Source: Oscheius dolichura
Taxonomy: Eukaryota; Nematoda; Chromadorea; Rhabditida; Rhabditidae
DNA length: 64,000 nucleotides
NCBI GenBank assembly: GCA_932521035.1
Contig: OW051492.1
Location: 4,464,001 to 4,528,000, forward strand
Direction of reading: 5' to 3'
Made by a program: the position numbers and the translations under genes. Of this stretch, positions 50,487 to 62,641 are shown piece after piece. The first letter of the stretch is position 1; each line of letters opens with the position of its first letter. The notes below the pieces were generated by a model. The model had not been told where the DNA came from, did not search any database, and saw only the letters and a list, made by a program, of their open reading frames with translations.

Positions 50487-50914
50487 TTACTGTTGTTTCC
50501 ACGACATTCCGAGCCTGAAAGCATTTGAAATAAGTAAAGGGCATGTGGCTGAGCCGAACAGGATCCAAAAATGGCGCACTGGGTGATGGTCTACTACAAA
50601 TTTGAGAATAAAAAGACATGAAATGCTATGAAATGTCATGGAAAAGATTGATTGTGCAGCCGTAGGAATCTGCCGAAGTAACAGGACTATTTCCAAAACA
50701 TTAGCTGCCAGTGAGAGTGTCAGAAGCACAACGAAGTTGATCCGAGCTTCTTCTGAGACTTTTGTAACGTGTTCGGGGAGACTTGCAAGTAGATGTGGCT
50801 CCGAAACAACCGATTTTCCTTCCCTTTTGCACTTACCTGCTGGAAGAAGATGACGAAAAGGAAGATGGAATGGAACAGTACACAAAGGAATGTGCCTGAA
50901 AGCGTGTCAACCAT
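50487..50914 (-). CDS. TMEM107: TMEM107-like ciliary transition-zone protein
   Basis: Four-TM component of the MKS module at the ciliary gate. The first exon is MVDTLSGTFLCVLFHSIFLF with VIFFQQ (TM1). After a 38-nt intron come PHLLASLPEHVTKVSEEARI, NFVVLLTLSLAANVLEIVLL (TM2), FSMTFHSISCLFILKFVV (TM3) and HFWILFGSATCPLLISNAFR (TM4), ending LGMSWKQQ. Spacing and the P-E loop before TM2 fit human TMEM107. About 130 residues. In nematodes such genes act in ciliated sensory neurons. Orthology rests on topology and weak similarity, hence moderate confidence. Convergent with DNAJA1. Confidence 0.65.
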
Positions 50915-51311
50915 TTGCGAGTGTTCTATGTTCTAGTCTCCTTGGTAACCATCCATAACACTCTAGCCGCCCCCCAACCTTCGCTCTAGAGCACTCTAAC
51001 AGATAAAGGGCGGTGCACCGGTAACCGCGCTCAATCGCGAAAGGTCCCATCACGATCAGATTTTTACAATAGCAAAACGAGGTTTCGCCGCATTTTCCCA
51101 AAATGTTCGAGCCGTAAGCGAGTGGTTTTGAGATTTCTCTGTACAAAAGCAAATCTTCCAGTTTCTTATTCTTGTCGCAGAAAAACTTCTCTATCTTTTT
51201 CGCTACTTTTCCCAGAACTTGATTATTGCTCAGTCGGTGAAAATGCTATCTTTCATTTTATTCATTTTTCAAGACGCTACACCATTTATTTCTCTTGGTT
51301 ACAGGGTGAAA
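50915..51311. promoter_or_regulatory. Divergent spacer, TMEM107 / RPS26
   Basis: About 400 bp. Close to RPS26 there are pyrimidine-rich runs (TTTTTCGCTACTTTTCCCAG near 51.2 kb) and then a GGTTACAG acceptor 7 nt before the ATG, suggesting a 5' UTR exon or an outron. A GC-richer segment near 51.0 kb is unexplained. No X-box could be defined by eye. Confidence 0.35.
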
Positions 51312-52001
51312 ATGACTGTCAAGCGCAGGAACCATGGAAGAAATAAGAAGAATCGCGGGCACTGCCGTTTTATTCGTTGTACCAACTGTGGACGATGTTG
51401 CCCGAAGGACAAAGCTATCAAGAAATTTGTTGTGAGAAATATTGTCGAGGCCGCTGCCGTCAGAGATATCGGAGATGCTTCCGCCTACGCTCGTGAGTAT
51501 TTTTTACAGTCAGTAATATCTGTTCCCCGGTTTTTTATAAATTCAGAATGGATTTATCCAAGATAAACAACAAATTAGAAATAGTAGAGCCTTGAGCGGC
51601 GAAGCCGTCTCCTTTTCTTATTCTTTTTACGTGTAAAGAAAAGAACTCAGTGACATACAATTATTGAACCTCATCAACGCGAATACTGTTTTGCTCATTT
51701 TCCGCAACGCAAAAATTTTATTTTTAAATTGGAAACGAATTTTGTTACAAGTTATGAGGGAAATTTTAGAATACGGAAAAGCAAGTGGAAAAAATATCGC
51801 TATTGTACCATATTAATCTGCTTCCTTTCAGAGTATGCTCTACCCAAGTTGTACCACAAGCTCCACTACTGTGTCGCTTGCGCCATCCACAGCAAAGTTG
51901 TCCGTAACAGATCCCATGAGGCTCGCAAAGATCGCAATCCTCCACCTCGTTTTGGCCAGCGAACTGCCCAGCCCCGTACCGGCGCTGGACCTCGTCCATA
52001 A
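51312..52001 (+). CDS. RPS26: Small ribosomal subunit protein eS26
   Basis: Complete eS26 in two exons. Exon 1 gives [20 protein letters not shown] with [19 protein letters not shown] (zinc-type Cys pairs) and [11 protein letters not shown] 339-nt intron (51493-51831) joins in phase (C/AG) to [20 protein letters not shown], then [12 protein letters not shown] and the end TGAGPRP. 117 residues, the normal length. The intron is several times longer than most others here, so it may host an RNA. It sits 86 bp from the convergent GPCR gene end. Confidence 0.97.
51588..51700 (+). ncRNA. Possible intronic snoRNA inside the RPS26 intron
   Basis: The intron contains a hairpin GAGCGGCGAAGCCGTCTC and a second one formed by TTCTTTTTAC and GTAAAGAAAAGAA, followed by GTGACATAC. 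Two hairpins near ACA are loosely like an H/ACA RNA, and ribosomal-protein introns are common hosts. No definite box or guide target found. Confidence 0.15.
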
Positions 52002-52087
52002 GAAACTGTTGTTTGTTGAAAACGGATATAAATCTGTTTATTTTTTTGAAGTTATAAAATAATTTGAGACATCAACAGTTAAGTGAA

Positions 52088-55000
52088 TTAGACCCGTACA
52101 GAATGGTTGGGCTCCAATTGGAGCTTATAAGTGCTAAGGTAGACGTTATGAGGTGCTGATTCAACTGTCAGATCACTTTTTTCGTCTTCTTCTATTCGTT
52201 TAGACTGTGGTGAACAGTTCTGTATCGATATTCGACGATTCTTTGCAGTTTTATCGCTCCATTTTTTTCCTCCTCTTTTCTTGCTGATATGTGGATTGCC
52301 TTCGTAAAGATTTTTTAACTTATACATCCTAAGTTGCGTATATACCCGTTTGAGTTCTGCCTGAAACAATCAGTTATGTACGGCATGGACATTGAAATCA
52401 CTCTAATATCTTCTGGATTCATGTCAACAATGGGCACTTCGGCAAAGTCGATCGTGCCGTTGAGGATATTATCCCTGAGTTTGGCCAGAGAGGGATGAGC
52501 TCGGCCGGAGTGCCCTCCAAGCGTCATCGAACGCCGTGTTGTATCACCCGCTGTCTGAAATTATTATTCCAATGTGTCACTTCATTTTGTTTACCAAATA
52601 AAACTTGGGCGCTATAATGATGACGATATTGACAGATACCGTAAGCTGTAACTGCACGAATGAGACCGTGAATAAGGTATCGCTGCTTCCCGAATTTCTC
52701 ATCCAATATCTGCATAGCTTTCTCATTCCTTCCCCATTTCCTAGTCTTACCGTATCAGATTAGCTATACATGTGATCACCGTCTCCAAACAAACGGCCAC
52801 CGTGAACTGCCACCTCTCCAGCCAGTCGCTGTTCCTCGCTTTATAGCATAAACGCATCCCGTAGCTCAGAAAGAGGATCTCATATCCGTGCCAAATGAAG
52901 TGCCACCCTTGCATCCTGCACTGTGGCCAGGCTGTCACCCACAGTCCCACATCACCCCAGGATCCTACTGTCCAAGCCAAGAGACCTAGAATTCGTAGAG
53001 TCGGTGTATTTTGCGGCGAACTTACCGGTCACAGTTAGGGCCAGCATCCCAGCTAGATATTTGAGCATATCCTTTTCTCGGACGGAGACATGCTGTGCTT
53101 TCCTGACACGGTACTCTTGGAGGTTCCTGGAAGAAGTCCATTTGAGCCAGGTTAGTGCTCCCCGGCCGACCACTCGGAATCCCTTCCAAGTCCTCACGCA
53201 TGATCGATGCGCCGTAACACAATCAACGTATTCTGATGTTTTGTGTCTTCGACGACCCCATCGAGAAACCTCGTTTCCTCTAATCAATGGCTAAATAGTC
53301 CACCTTTCCTTATTTTCTGGCTCTCTTTTTTTTTGAACGAGAGGAGTCTCTTTGTTTTTCGAGGCGTGTGTCAAGTTGGGAAAGATAGACCGTTGTTCCC
53401 GGGGGAAGGTGGCCGAGACTTCGGACGGGACTTATTCGACGGGAGAAAAAGACGAACCGGTAGATCTTGAGGACGATGCTGCCGTAGAATATGGAGAAGC
53501 CGATCTGCCTCAGCCAGACGGCCACACAGCAGCCCATTTCCGGAGGCGCCAGCCAGTCCAGCAGCAGCTGAATAGATCCCCGGTGTAAAAACAACGAGAG
53601 AATTCATTGGGGGTCAGCTGTCCCCGGCCCAGGATAAAAACCCACAATGGAGTAGAGGATGGAGGCGCCGAGCAAGAACAGCTCCATGAGGGCCCAGCCG
53701 CGTGCCTCGTGCTGTCGGCGGCGCTCCCTCCAGATGATGGGGATGAGGATGAGACACGTCAGGGCACAGATGGCGTTGAAGAGCATGAGCATGTTGCGGC
53801 CTGGAAAGGGAAGTGTGCCCAGGGGGACAGGGGCCGGACCCCGTTCGATGTCTGTCCGGCAGACGCTGTCGTTGCTCTCGGAGCAGCACTGCTTGGCCAG
53901 GACGCGGAGGCCGGAGTGGACGGACCAGGAGCACTGAAACTGAGACGTTGCCCCCTCGTCATTCCCTCATTTCGGTAGCACAATTACCCTCAACGCAAAC
54001 ATTTGGTCGACCTTTATTGGGGGAAACGTCGCCTTTTGCCGGAGATAAAGACGAGACAAAATCTGTGCCCCGCGGCTGACAAACGGCCTCTCAGCTCCGC
54101 AATATCTGGCCCTTCATCAATAATTCTCCTTGTTCGGCCGACTGCGCCCCGACTGCCACACTCGAACACGCTCGTTCGCATAAATACTAGAGATTGCAGC
54201 CATTTTTCAATATTTCAAGCCGGCGTTCCCTCCCAGAAAGAATAACAAAGTTGGACGAAGCCGCGCGGATCCTGCCGCTTCCGGAGTGTCAACACTTGAA
54301 AATCGGCGGGGAGGTCGCTCAAAGATTGGGGAAGCGGGGCCTGGCAATTAGTTATACAATGAGAGGCAGGGGGCAGAGCACCTTTTGCTCGTCTCCAATA
54401 TCAGCCGGCTCATTATGACTAGGGGGCACACTCGGGGGGCTGGAGAGGGCAGGAAATCAGCCCGGCCCCTCGAGGAGGCTGGGGGCTAACTGTGGCGGCG
54501 GCTGAAACCCGAGCCGGACTCATTGTCTTGGGAGTTGGACAAAGTTGTCTTGAGTCAACAGCCCGGCGGATCTTGTGATTCGACCTATCAGTGTAAACAT
54601 TCTATTAAAACTACTATGGCCAATCAATTTCGCCAAATCTCATTAACGGCCGAATTCCTATCGCCGACTCGTGAATAACGCACTACGTGATTTCATTTTT
54701 GACGGACCACCCGCCATTGGAAATGGCAAAACTTGGTTTGGGGGGGGGGGGGGGCAAGATAAGGGGGGTTCTCGGGGGAAAAGACCCACCTTCGAGTTGC
54801 AGTCGTTGTTTCGGCACAGGTCGATCTCGTAATCCAGCCGGAGCAGCAGGTACCGCCGGTCGGCCTCCTTGGTCGGGTGCACTATGGTCGGCACCCAGCG
54901 CCCCATATTCTGAAGCCGTGTCTTTGTTTTTCGACATGTAACGGGCAGATGTTTCAGCTGGGGGACTGCTTACTATGTTGCTGTCTTCGCAGACATACTG

Positions 55001-55701
55001 TAGGGCGTAGACGGGCCCGGTCCCGTTCAGCCGGAACGGGGGCTCCCTGCTCAAGGTGCAGTTCTCGATGAGACTTGGCTGGAAATCCTGAAAACATCTC
55101 TTTTTTTCATGGCCACAGTTTGTATCATTTCATGACTCTCTCTAGAATTTCCAAGAAATAAACAACGGCTCACCACCGTCGCCCACTCGAATATCGTGGT
55201 TTGGGGAAAAGACGCTTCCCCCATGGATTCCTTGTAACGGTGGCAATTATAAATGGCTGCCAATTTGAAGCGGATCTTTCAGAAATAACCCTAATTTGGG
55301 ACAGTCTCTACCGTAACAGGGATCAGTTTTGTCTATTACGGCCAGTTAATACGGATGTTTCTCGATGAGTGTGTCGCTGGAAATACAAAACGGAAAAATG
55401 TACTAACCTTTGGATGGGTGGCGAAGAATTGGACAAGTTGTAAAAGCCTAGGATAATTAACGACAACCGTAGAAAGAATAAGATGTTCGGCTGGCACGAC
55501 GTGATTACACGCCTTTGGGTTGTCGAGGTCACTTAGGAGGGTGACCAGGGGTGGGTGGCCGGTGGGGGGTCCCAAGCCGGGACTGCCCCCAACGGCCCCG
55601 AGTACGAGTACCCAGAGCGGGAGCAGCTCCAGCCGCTGCCTGCCAAGAGGCCGCATCGCGGGTCGATTCCGCGGGTCGCCCCGCCCTCCTCGGGGCGGCA
55701 A
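52088..55701 (-). CDS. GPR158/GPR179-like orphan class C receptor
   Basis: Seven-TM receptor of the metabotropic (class C) superfamily. The N-terminal exon has a signal-like segment (LELLPLWVLVLGAVGG) and a secreted ectodomain (VVNYPRLLQLVQFFATHPK; GPVYALQYVCEDSN; EADRRYLLLRLDYEIDLC). TM exons include MLMLFNAICALTCLILIPII, IGFSIFYGSIVLKIYR and MLKYLAGMLALTVT; the segment RVRKAQHVSVREKDMLK and the block WHFIWHGYEILFLSYGMRLC match the family. The C-terminal AELKRVYTQLRMYKLKNLYE, then NPHISKKRGGKK, is the diagnostic intracellular motif, the family's RGS7/Gbeta5-recruiting side. The start (55701, or Met at 55656) is uncertain. The 5' half is GC-rich, the 3' 0.7 kb AT-rich. A long intron of about 0.85 kb occupies 53.95-54.79 kb. 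Confidence 0.8.
54740..54754. repeat. Poly-G tract (G15)
   Basis: Fifteen uninterrupted guanines on +, in the long intron of the GPR158-like gene (C tract on the transcribed strand). Confidence 0.95.
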
Positions 55702-55943
55702 TTAGGCAGAGGGACCACGAACACGGCGGCGCACGTGGACCGGGAGGTCCGTTCATTTACAGACGCAACAAATCGTTTTATGTGGGGAAAAAAAAATTAA
55801 AACCTGTACTAATACAACTGACGATGCTCGAATATTTTATTTTTTGCAGTATTATACTCAAGTATGAGGGCACAAGACTACAGAAAAATACTGATACATA
55901 CAAGTATGACAATATATAGATAAATACATATATGACGAGAAGG

Positions 55944-58296
55944 TCATAAGCTACTCTCTCCTCCGAATCGAATATTTCGATAATCCTTCAAACAAGCCAA
56001 TACTGTTCTTTCTATATTGTTGCGTTCTACCTGTAAGCGAAAGTAATAAAAGTAAAATCGTTTAACCTACGCGAATAGCGTTAATCGAGCCACAGGCAGC
56101 CTTTGCACTTGCACTAAGCTTATTATCCAAATCTTCTTTGCGGTTTTCGGATTCAAGAAGTGTTTCTTCAAGTTCCCTTTGCACATTCTCGAGGTCATGC
56201 TGAAGACCAGATACACCCTTTTTCCTCATAAGCAAAGTGTCTTTCTCGTTTTCTAGTTTATCTTAGACAAAAATTGTACGAATTGAACAGTACTTACCAA
56301 TAGTGTTCTGTTCTTTTCTTCTCTCTGCTTTAGCTTCTTCAGTAAAGTGTTGATTTTTTAATGCCTTCTTAACGTTCCTTTGCTGCAAATCCGCAAGTTT
56401 TTCGCTTTCCATTTGAGCACAATTTCTAATCATAATAGTATTATTTAAAGCTGGGAAACATACTCAAGATGAGCGATATCGCCCTCTATGCCTTTCATTT
56501 CCTTTTCAATAGCACGAGTAGCATTAGTGATTGTAGAGTTTATGGCGTCAAACTCAAAACGTAAATCGTCTAAGAGGGCTTTTTGAAGAACTCTAAACAA
56601 CTTTTCGGAAAAGCGACATGCCAAATAACCTGGTGTTTGTTATAACAGTTTCATCGAAACGTTGGAAGCTGTAATTAACACTATCGCCAATATTTCTCAC
56701 AACTCCGATAATTTTTCTAGCTTGAGAGAGCAACTAGAAGACATTACAATGGTTAGATTGTACGAATACCTGTGAAAACGTCTCTGCTGCTTTAGGCTGG
56801 TTAGTCCATTGCTCTTTGGAGAGAAATTCTAACTCATTTTGGCACTCGCGAAGCTGATGTTTTAACTAAACAGATATTCAAAGCAAAATATTACGTATAC
56901 CTGATTGTACTCGGACATATATACTTTGGCTTGATCGCCTTTGATACCTCTCGTTTCTTCCTGTTCCACAACTTCGTTTTTCTTTTGCAAAACTTGCTCT
57001 TTGAGTATACCTACGGCTGCTTTCATCTCTTTTGTGAGGGCTTCTGCTGCTTCCTGGCATACATTTTTCAGCTTTAAAAACAGTCGGTTACCCTGCTAAC
57101 GCCGGTAATATTCACGCTACTTTCCAACTCTGCGAGGTAGATGTTGATTTTCTTCAGATCATCGTCTGTTTTACGAATATCTTCACGATACTTCTCTTCA
57201 AGTCCATTCTAAAACGCTGTTTAGTAATTGTGCCACCGAGATCTTCATACCTGGCTTTTGAGCTCTTCGATATCAAAATTGAGTTGCTCTAATCCTAATT
57301 CGGCGCTCTTTATTTGACCATTGATATTTTCGTTGTTTTCAAAAAAATCTTTCACTTCTTTGATGCAAGCTGAAGTGTAACGAATAATTAAAGTAGCATA
57401 ATGCAATACATTCAATAAACTCATTGTAATCCAAAATGTTCTTGTTTTTCTGATAATTATGAAATCCTTTCGCAGCCCATGACATTCGGAACTGTAACAA
57501 TATTACATAACTACATTAAGTATACCGATTTTATCTGAGCATTACTGTCATCTCCGCTAAGCAAGATTTGAGTTCCAACAGTAATCTTTTCGGGCTTCTA
57601 AATTACGTCTGTATCTAATAAAATAAAGATAAACTTTAACAAAATCAATTAGCCAACAAAGAGCGTGAAGAAGGTAATGCCAACAATGAGAAGCACCGAT
57701 TGTTTGTAGCGTTGATGTTTTAATCGCGTAAGGATATCCTAATTCACCAAAAATCCGAGGAATCTAGAAAATGCCGTTTAAAAAAAAACTCAGCTGACTT
57801 CACCTCTTCTGTAAGCTTCTTTTCTCTAGGATATTCATAGTTTGGTACAACACACTCATAGATTTGCTCAAACATCGCAATAAAATCTTTTGTTTGAGGA
57901 CTAGCGATTTTAACTTCCGGAATCGCACCTTCCTGTAATGTAGAACTGAATAAATTTCAGCTTGTCACTGACTTCACCGTCTTCCTGTTGGAGAAAAGTA
58001 TAGATCTTTCTAACCATTCTGGCTTGTATAGTTTTATCATTAGTATCTTTGGGGATTGTTGCTGTGGACGGCATTTTAAAGAGAGAAAGTCTCTTTGCGC
58101 TCGTTACGGCACCAATAGAGAAGCGAACATTGCTGCTCCTGATTAAAAGATAATTGTGGTGCGTATGCTGTTGTTACCTTCCAGCGGGTGTGTGAGAATT
58201 AGCTCCAAATTTTGGTCTAGTAGGCGTTTTCACTCCTGTATGTGGCGCTAAGCTAAATCTCCCTACTGGACCTAGTGTGTTTCGCTTGTTGTTCAT
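55944..58296 (-). CDS. NDC80: Kinetochore protein NDC80/HEC1
   Basis: Microtubule-binding subunit of the NDC80 complex. The basic N-terminal tail (MNNKRNTLGPVGRFSLAPHT, then TPTRPKFGANSHTPAG) is rich in Ser/Thr, typical of Aurora B target sites. The calponin-homology head follows: VRKIYTFLQQEDG, IPEVKIASPQTKDFIAMFEQ, YEYPREKKLTEE and IGASHCWHYLLHALCWLID, all in family order. A long coiled coil follows over many exons (ELNHQLRECQNELEFLSKEQ; IEKEMKGIEGDIAHLE), ending DYRNIRFGGESSL. The ATG at 58296 is 5 nt after a CCTTCAG acceptor. The Aurora kinase in the same window could be its regulator by known biology. Confidence 0.9.
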
Positions 58297-58869
58297 CTTC
58301 GCTGAAGGAAAGTAAAAATTTTCGCAGCAATGAAGTCGTGGCAACAACTGTTTCAAAATGAAAGTGAAAAGGACATAAAAAAGGGAGCAGTAGGACAAGA
58401 AACAAACAAAACAAAAAAATTGGCTGCTGTTTTTCAAAAACCTCGCTTTTCGCGCCAACGCTTATTTACGCGGAAACAGCAAAAATTTCAAGTACAAGTA
58501 AAAGAACTTTCACTAATCAGCCAATCTAACCCAGTGAACTGGTGTTATTTGCATGTTTTCGTGTATTGTACAACCGTGTTTATCGTTATGCATGAAGATG
58601 CAGTGATATCTGTATGCACCAGAATAATCGTGACTGCATACCAGAGTTTCTCTACTGATATTCCATTTTCGTAGAGTGATCTTTTGTGCGTGTAGCTGTA
58701 ATCTATAACAAAAAATGTTTCACTTCTTACTTGCACTATTCACTGTTTTTGCAGCACCGTATGCCGTCATTTTTTTCAAGCTCATACAATTTTTGGCGTA
58801 ACCAACGTATGTTTCATGGATATTTCCAACGATCATATCATTTTAAATCATAAAATGCAATTTACAGGG
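58297..58869. promoter_or_regulatory. Divergent spacer upstream of NDC80
   Basis: About 570 bp, AT-rich, between NDC80 (minus) and the next + gene. It contains a 114-codon + frame with no recognisable content and an ATTTACAG acceptor 2 nt before the + gene ATG. Probably both promoters. Confidence 0.35.
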
Positions 58870-61003
58870 ATGGAAAACTTGAAAACACCACCCCCGAAGC
58901 CACAACGAGGAATCTTAAGACCGCAAAATCCTGTGATGGTGCCGAAAGAAGAGCTTTCTATAACACCAATTATTTCTCGCCGTAAGTTCGCATCTGTTGA
59001 GCAACCTCGAATGTTTTAGCGAATCCTCAACTAGCATGTAAATTTAAAGGATTGGAGAAAAGACAACAGCTGATCGAACAGTTTCAAAGTAAATTGGGTA
59101 TTCAAGGGTATGTTTCAATTGCCTGATAAGTCTCATAACATAGTTTTAGCATTGAAGAAACTTTCACTGGACGAGATGGTATGGATACGATGATAGAAGT
59201 AGTCTTGACTAATTCAGTTGACGAAGCGTCTAGTTCAAATGTTAGAGATAGAGCAATAAAGGTGAAGAAATTTTCGACTGTAATTATAGGATATTGAAAT
59301 TCTAGTTGCTTGATCTTTGGCTGCAAGAAAGTATTATTCGACTCAAGGATCAAGCTTGGTCACATGAATTTCAAGATGATAAAAAAGTCCACTATGTCTT
59401 TAATCCTCCTGAGATGTTTAAGTAACGTTTCACTTGAAAGGTTAATTTTTCTAGAGTCGTTATGACACCCCGTACGCGCTCGACATCGTGTGAGCGGAGA
59501 CCCTCGAGGAGAGGATCATTCAAAAGTCTCTTTAGATTCGGTGCCAACGAACACGGTAATTGTTTATGAAACTTATCATCATATCAAGCTAAAGTTCAAG
59601 AGCGCCCTACACTTTTTGGTGAGGAAAATGTAGAAAATACAAGGCTTTTTTATGGAAAGACTAAGGAAAAAGTCACAGACACTGATGAAATTGATTTGAA
59701 AGGTACGCCCACTATTAAAACATTATGATATTAGATGAGGCGCAAATATTCGAGTCTGCTCTTCGTTACATACTTCTTGAAGTAGACATTCCTATATTGG
59801 ACGACGTCTTATCCGTAAAAGATTGCAAGACGGGAGAGGTACGTTTTATTATTTATTCATTAATACTAGTTGCAGCAAAGTATTTCTTTTCTCTCTAATA
59901 TACTACGTCGTATGGGATTTGGAGCGGAACAAACTTTGACAAGTATTGATGACATTGCTAATTATATCCGACAGTGCCCACATTTGAGGTAAGAAAGCAT
60001 TTTATTAAAAGACATAATTACAGACGCACACAAGCGCACGTTGTCGATTGGTTTCGTGCAGCTCTTCGATGCGCTCCATCCGTGCATCTTGTAAAGCAGA
60101 CTGGATTATCTGACCATTCTCAAATTCACGAGTGGATAAAAATGACGCTAAAAGCGGTATTCTGGTTGTCGATGTTCTCATAGATCTTTTAGGTAATTGA
60201 CAATTTAGCATCTATAACGTCAAACTCTAAAAATCCTCTTATTCCAACAGAATTTGTACCGTTTATGGTGGCTATTACTGAGCAGCTGTGCTCGCCATCA
60301 GTTAGCACAGAAAAAAGGAATAAAGTTCTCCAGTAAGCCAGATGTCTTTTCTGTTATTTACATAGTTTACATTGGCTGATGATACCAAGTAAACTGCGAC
60401 GACATCTCAAAGATGTGCTTGATTTTATTCAGGCTACAGCAAGTACGGATAAAGCCTTCAATTTCCATGATCCCTTTTTCCTTGATAAACAAGTTCTCAT
60501 AAGTTATTTATACTAATACATCTGTTTCCAGGCGCGAGCCTTAGGGCCTAATTACTTCTCGGTGATAGAATATCTTCGTCCGTTTATTGTACCGACGTTA
60601 GAAAAAGAGCAGCAGATGTCTATAATTGAGGTATAACCATTTTGATATTCAATTTTATCAATTTTTAGCTTTATATTGATTTGAGCAAGAAAATTAATTT
60701 GGATACAATACCAGAAGCAATTCAACAGTACTCTCAGAGGTTTCGTTTCATTCATAGCGCGCAGATCCGTTTTCAGAAAAACTAGTATAGCTTTTTGCCA
60801 CGGAGAAGAAGAAACCCAATACCAAAAACAACAGCGAATTGTTGAAATGATAGAGGGGATCATACAGGTATTTTGCTGTGATTTGTTTTATTACTCGATG
60901 TTAGAGCAACAGTTATACTCCTCAAAGAAAAAAGGAAATTCTGGATGATTGCCGAGAAAAACATCCAAACATCATGTCGGCCTTTTTCAACCACCGTTTG
61001 TGA
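58870..61003 (+). CDS. Unrecognised multi-exon protein, weakly DEPDC1/LET-99-like at its C-terminus
   Basis: Twelve or so short exons encode about 580 residues. The N-terminus is Pro/Lys-rich (MENLKTPPPKPQRGILRPQN). A helical part follows (LLDLWLQESIIRLKDQAW), then a Ser/Arg stretch (SCERRPSRRGSFKSLFRFG) that looks like a phosphosite region. The rest is mostly helical: FESALRYILLEVDIPILDD, RRTQAHVVDWFRAALRCAPS, TEFVPFMVAITEQLCSP, KRNKVLHLLHWLMIPSKLRR. The last exon, SYTPQRKKEILDDCREKHPN, is reminiscent of the tail of DEPDC1-type proteins, but I find no canonical DEP or RhoGAP motif. Frames join cleanly, so the gene is real. It converges on CRYZ 50 bp away. Confidence 0.65.
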
Positions 61004-61053
61004 AAAGTATTTATTATGAGTAGTATTTGTAGCATGTGAATGGAATGAAATAT

Positions 61054-62241
61054 TTACAATCTAACAATCAAATTCCCCTTGGCTCCGCCGTTATTCATAA
61101 TGTCATAGTGGGCTTGAGCTATTTCGTCCAAAGCATACTCTTTATGCACAATAGGGCGGAAATTTGTTTTGGTCAGCATTTGTGTTATTTCGTGGGACAT
61201 ATGCTTATATTCACTTCCGGTGCTGTGAACTAGAGAGACTCCTAAGTTTGTGATATATCTAGGCCTACTTTAATCTTTACCGAATATTACAGACTCCATT
61301 GTCATCAAAAACCGGGCATTAATCTGAGTTTCTCCCCGATTGCCGACAACAGCAATCCTCCCATTCTTAGCTAAGAGACTCAGATCCGTATTGAGGTTAA
61401 TATGTGCAGCCATTTCGATTATCAAGTCAAACCCTGAATCTTTTCTTCGTATTCTTACTACCACCATACCTTTTGAGTGCGCCTCCTTAATTTTATCAGC
61501 ATAATGTTCTTCTCTGTGGTTATATACCATACTCGCTCCATTTCTGAGAACATTGGCGCAGCCTTCCGGAGTTCCAGCTGTCCCTACAACATTGTGCCCC
61601 TTCCAAGCCGCCAATTGGCATGCTGCTAAGCCGACGCCTCCAGAAGCTCCATGGATAAGTACCGTAGCATCCTTCTGAACAGAGGCGTAGGCTACTTAGC
61701 TTGATGGAACACTTCTAATGGATATTTCATGAAAAGCGCTCTATAAGCGGTTAGGTACGGGATTCCAAGTGCTGCTCCTTCCGTGTAAGTGATGTCTGCA
61801 TGAGGTTTTTTTTGCTTTCTGTCCGGATACCTTTGGGTAGGGGGAACACGTGAGTGGGAATAACGTACTCCGCTGCGCTTCCGTTATTCCCGGAGAGGAA
61901 CCAAACTCTATCTCCTTTTTTGAAATCCTTTACGTCTGCTGCTACCTAAAGTTGATTTGAAGACTCTATATCCAATCGTACGTTTGCGACCTCTCCAGCC
62001 CCATCTCTCCCGATGGTATAGGGTAGCTGTGGAAGTGCTGCATACTGCCCGGAGCGTATGTATGTATCGACAGGATTTACTCCAGAAGCAAAAACTCGGA
62101 CTAGAATCTAAATAACACTTTTTATCGGGAATTATATTCGTGGAAAACCTGCCCAGCCTTTTCTAATTTTGGAATGTCTTGACTGCGTAGAACATTTATG
62201 CAGTCGTGTGCCCCGAATGACGCAACAACAGCAGCTTTCAT
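61054..62241 (-). CDS. CRYZ: Quinone oxidoreductase (zeta-crystallin, MDR family)
   Basis: NADPH-dependent quinone reductase. Exons read KAAVVASFGAHD, VRVFASGVNPVDTYIRSGQY, PYTIGRDGAGEV, GDRVWFLSGNNGSAAEYV, EGAALGIPYLTAYRALFM. The Rossmann motif VLIHGASGGVGLAACQLAAW, DLIIEMAAHINLNTDLSLLA and the C-terminal NGGAKGNLIVRL follow. The join LFMKYPLE/KDATVLIHGAS needs a 38-nt intron and then matches human CRYZ with no gap. About 330 residues and no zinc-binding Cys set, as usual for this branch. The ATG at 62241 is 2 nt after an ATTGCAG acceptor. Confidence 0.92.
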
Positions 62242-62641
62242 CACTGCAATTTATACAGCAGCAAGAGATACTGATAAAAATCCAGATCAATGAATTCAGC
62301 GAGCGCTCGCTTTTTGACCAGTATTTTTGCCCCGTGTACGACGAGCGACTGAAGCCGCACGCGAGTGCTGAAAGACAAAATGAAGAAGGAAATCGATGAT
62401 TTATTTGAAACCGATGTGTTATTCATTCCATCCTTTTCTCTTGTTGAATACTATTTCTTCCCAGTTATCAACACTCAATTTTTTCTCCTTGACCATGCCT
62501 GTTTTTATCACTTTATGAGGAACAACAGAAGCGAGCGATTTCAGAAATGTTAATGCCTTTATTTCTAGCCTTGGCTGTTCTCCATATAATCTATTTTGTT
62601 TCAGCTTAGTCGTACACTCTTTTAGTTATAAAGAGTCAACT
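62242..62641. promoter_or_regulatory. Divergent spacer, CRYZ / UEV
   Basis: About 400 bp, AT-rich, with two short meaningless frames. It contains CTCTTTTAG about 18 nt before the UEV ATG. No other signal identified. Confidence 0.35.

Noticed and set aside
50915-51311. Possible separate small gene upstream of RPS26
   Set aside because: Open frames there start or end without splice support and have no conserved residues; better seen as promoter and 5' UTR.
55661-55700. GGTCGATTCC-like segment resembling a tRNA T-arm
   Set aside because: No acceptor or anticodon arms fit, and it lies in the coding first exon of the GPR158-like gene.
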